From BD2-11 sp965221785 (GTDB lineage: Bacteria > Gemmatimonadota > Gemmatimonadetes > Longimicrobiales > Gaopeijiaceae), in the NCBI GenBank assembly GCA_965221785.1, contig CBDCSR010000002.1, positions 1,240,001-1,304,000 of the forward strand: a DNA stretch of 64,000 nucleotides. Direction: 5' to 3'. Positions 62,690 through 64,000 of the stretch are shown one piece after another. Position 1 is the first letter of the stretch; each line of letters begins with the position of its first letter. The translations under genes and the position numbers were made by a program. Below the pieces are notes generated by a model that saw only the letters and a program-made list of their open reading frames with translations, was not told the DNA's origin and made no database searches.

Positions 62690-64000
62690 TCAGCCCGCGA
62701 ACCAGTCGCGGTCGACGTTGGCTGCGTCGTACAGCGACTCGATGAGCGCGCCGTAGCGCTCCTCCACGTTCCGCCGCCGGACCTTCTGGGTCGGGGTCAG
62801 TGTCCCGTCCTCGATCGTGAACGTCGTTGCCAGGAAGGCCGTCTTCTTGGGCGTCTCGAAGCTGGCCAGACCTGCCAGCGATGCCTTGACTCTGCCCCCC
62901 AGGAACTCCTGGCATCTCCCGTCGCGGAGCAGCGCCCCGGGGTCCGACGCGTCGATCTCGCTCGCGGCGGCCCACTGGTTCAACTGCTCGAAGTCGGGCA
63001 CCACCAGGAGCGACGGGAAGGGGCGCCGGTCGCCCACCATGACCGCCTGCTCGATGTACGGATCGAGCTTGACCTCATTCTCGATCGGCTGTGGCGCGAT
63101 GTTCTTGCCGCCCGCGGTGACGATGATGTCCTTCTTGCGGTCGGTGATGCGCAGGAAGCCATCGTCGTCGAGCTCGCCGATGTCGCCGGTCTTGAACCAC
63201 CCCTCCTCGTCGATGGCTTCGGCGGTCTCCTCGGGCCGGTTGAGGTATCCCTTCATGACCTGCGGTCCGCGAACGCAGATCTCGCCGTCGGCGGCGATGC
63301 GGATCTCCGTCCCCGGCACCGCCTTGCCGACCGTGCCGATGCGGAAGTTCTCGAAGGTGTTCACGTTGGTGACCGGGCTGGTCTCCGTCAGCCCGTACCC
63401 CTCGAGGATCTGAAGCCCGGCGGCGAAGAAGAACCTGTTGATGCCGGGCGCAAGGGGTGCGCCGCCGCTCACGAAGAAACGCAGCCGTCCGCCGACCGCC
63501 GCGCGCAGCTTGCTGAACACCAGCTTGTCGGCCACGGCCTTGCGGGTTCGCGTCCACCACCCCGGATCGCGGCCTTCCAGCACCGCGTCGGCGTACGCGA
63601 GCCCCACGGACGTCGCCCAGCCCACCAGCAGCCCCTTCACGCCCGTCGCCCCGGTCACGGCGTTGTACACCCGTTCGTACAGCCGGGGAACCGAGACCGC
63701 CACGGTCGGACGGACGATCTTCAGGTCCTCGGCCACGGTCGTCATGTCGCGCGCATACGCGATGGTGCACCCGACGCTGAAGAACACGTAGTCCACCGTG
63801 CGCTGAAAGACGTGCGACAGGGGCAGAAAGCTGAGCGTGCCGTCGGCGTCTGAAATGTCGAGCAGCGTGCGGCAGACGTGCACGTTGGAGCCGACGTTGG
63901 CATGGGTGAGCAGCACGCCCTTCGGATTGCCGGTGGTGCCCGACGTATAGAGGATGGTGGCGACCGACTCGGGCCGCGCGGCGAGCGCCTCCTCCCGAAA
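62690..64000 (-). CDS. Long-chain fatty-acid-CoA ligase, 5' end beyond the window
   Basis: The last 436 residues of an AMP-forming ligase; the reading frame is open to the window edge. The AMP-binding motif YTSGTTGNPKGVLLTH lies at the edge. Then come PLSHVFQRTVDY, the GYGLTETSPV motif, GEICVRGPQVMKGYLN, GWFKTGDIGELD and IVTAGGKNIAPQPIE near the C-terminal hinge. It activates fatty acids through an acyl-adenylate. The long form with HVFQRTVDY is typical of FadD15-like enzymes. About a quarter to a third of the protein is missing. Confidence 0.93.
   Translation of the reverse strand, partial: FREEALAARPESVATILYTSGTTGNPKGVLLTHANVGSNVHVCRTLLDISDADGTLSFLPLSHVFQRTVDYVFFSVGCTIAYARDMTTVAEDLKIVRPTVAVSVPRLYERVYNAVTGATGVKGLLVGWATSVGLAYADAVLEGRDPGWWTRTRKAVADKLVFSKLRAAVGGRLRFFVSGGAPLAPGINRFFFAAGLQILEGYGLTETSPVTNVNTFENFRIGTVGKAVPGTEIRIAADGEICVRGPQVMKGYLNRPEETAEAIDEEGWFKTGDIGELDDDGFLRITDRKKDIIVTAGGKNIAPQPIENEVKLDPYIEQAVMVGDRRPFPSLLVVPDFEQLNQWAAASEIDASDPGALLRDGRCQEFLGGRVKASLAGLASFETPKKTAFLATTFTIEDGTLTPTQKVRRRNVEERYGALIESLYDAANVDRDWFAG

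Overview
The window is about 64 kb of GC-rich, densely coded bacterial chromosome. The mix suggests a Gram-negative member of the Gemmatimonadota or a nearby FCB-group lineage. It has a SusC/SusD outer-membrane pair in a very GC-rich genome, many exported lipoproteins and beta-propeller proteins, secreted amidohydrolases, a bacterial acyl-lipid desaturase and a GPP34 protein. The phylum is inferred from gene content, not from a marker tree. No prophage, CRISPR array or IS element is visible.

Layout. 0.1-3.5 kb: a DinB-like protein, a Fic AMP-transferase with its own inhibitory motif, and a DAACS-type symporter. 3.7-8.1 kb: a Tat-exported molybdenum hydroxylase of PaoABC type, as Fe-S, Moco and FAD subunits plus a tiny membrane protein. 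8.2-21.8 kb: mostly exported enzymes, namely a six-bladed propeller, a PIN toxin-antitoxin pair, a tandem amidohydrolase, a propeller-Tiki fusion lipoprotein, GPP34, a desaturase, an amidase, a TonB-plug protein, a DAO oxidoreductase and an M23 peptidase. 21.8-35.4 kb: a housekeeping block on the minus strand, running trpS-dapA-purA-ffh-rpsP-rimM-trmD, then a SusC/SusD locus with two lipoproteins, then rplS-rnhB and tRNA-Lys. The SusCD locus sits inside what is usually one translation and secretion operon.

35.6-44.4 kb: hsp20, then a PAS histidine kinase and LuxR-type response regulator flanked by two similar triple-palindrome arrays, an AlpA-like regulator, aspartokinase-homoserine dehydrogenase and an Rpn-type nuclease. 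A perfect palindrome, CTGCCAAAATGGCAG, occurs in pairs at 36.2-36.3 kb and 44.3 kb. 44.4-53.3 kb: a probable peptidoglycan-salvage locus, with a BadF-type sugar kinase, an SSS transporter, a NagZ-AmiE fusion lipoprotein, a second NagZ-type lipoprotein and a divergent NamZ (DUF1343) exo-muramidase. 53.4-64 kb: a DsbA remnant, a propeller, an M14 carboxypeptidase-like protein, a sugar nucleotidyltransferase, a DUF1499-like protein, a second DAACS symporter, DUF445, small membrane proteins, cutA and the 3' part of a long-chain acyl-CoA ligase that runs off the window.

How the parts may work together. The NamZ/NagZ/AmiE set could strip MurNAc, GlcNAc and peptides from cell-wall fragments outside the cell, after which the SSS protein and the kinase would import and phosphorylate a released sugar. 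The molybdenum hydroxylase probably oxidises aldehydes or N-heterocycles in the periplasm. Many adjacent genes overlap by the 4-base ATGA arrangement, which suggests translational coupling.
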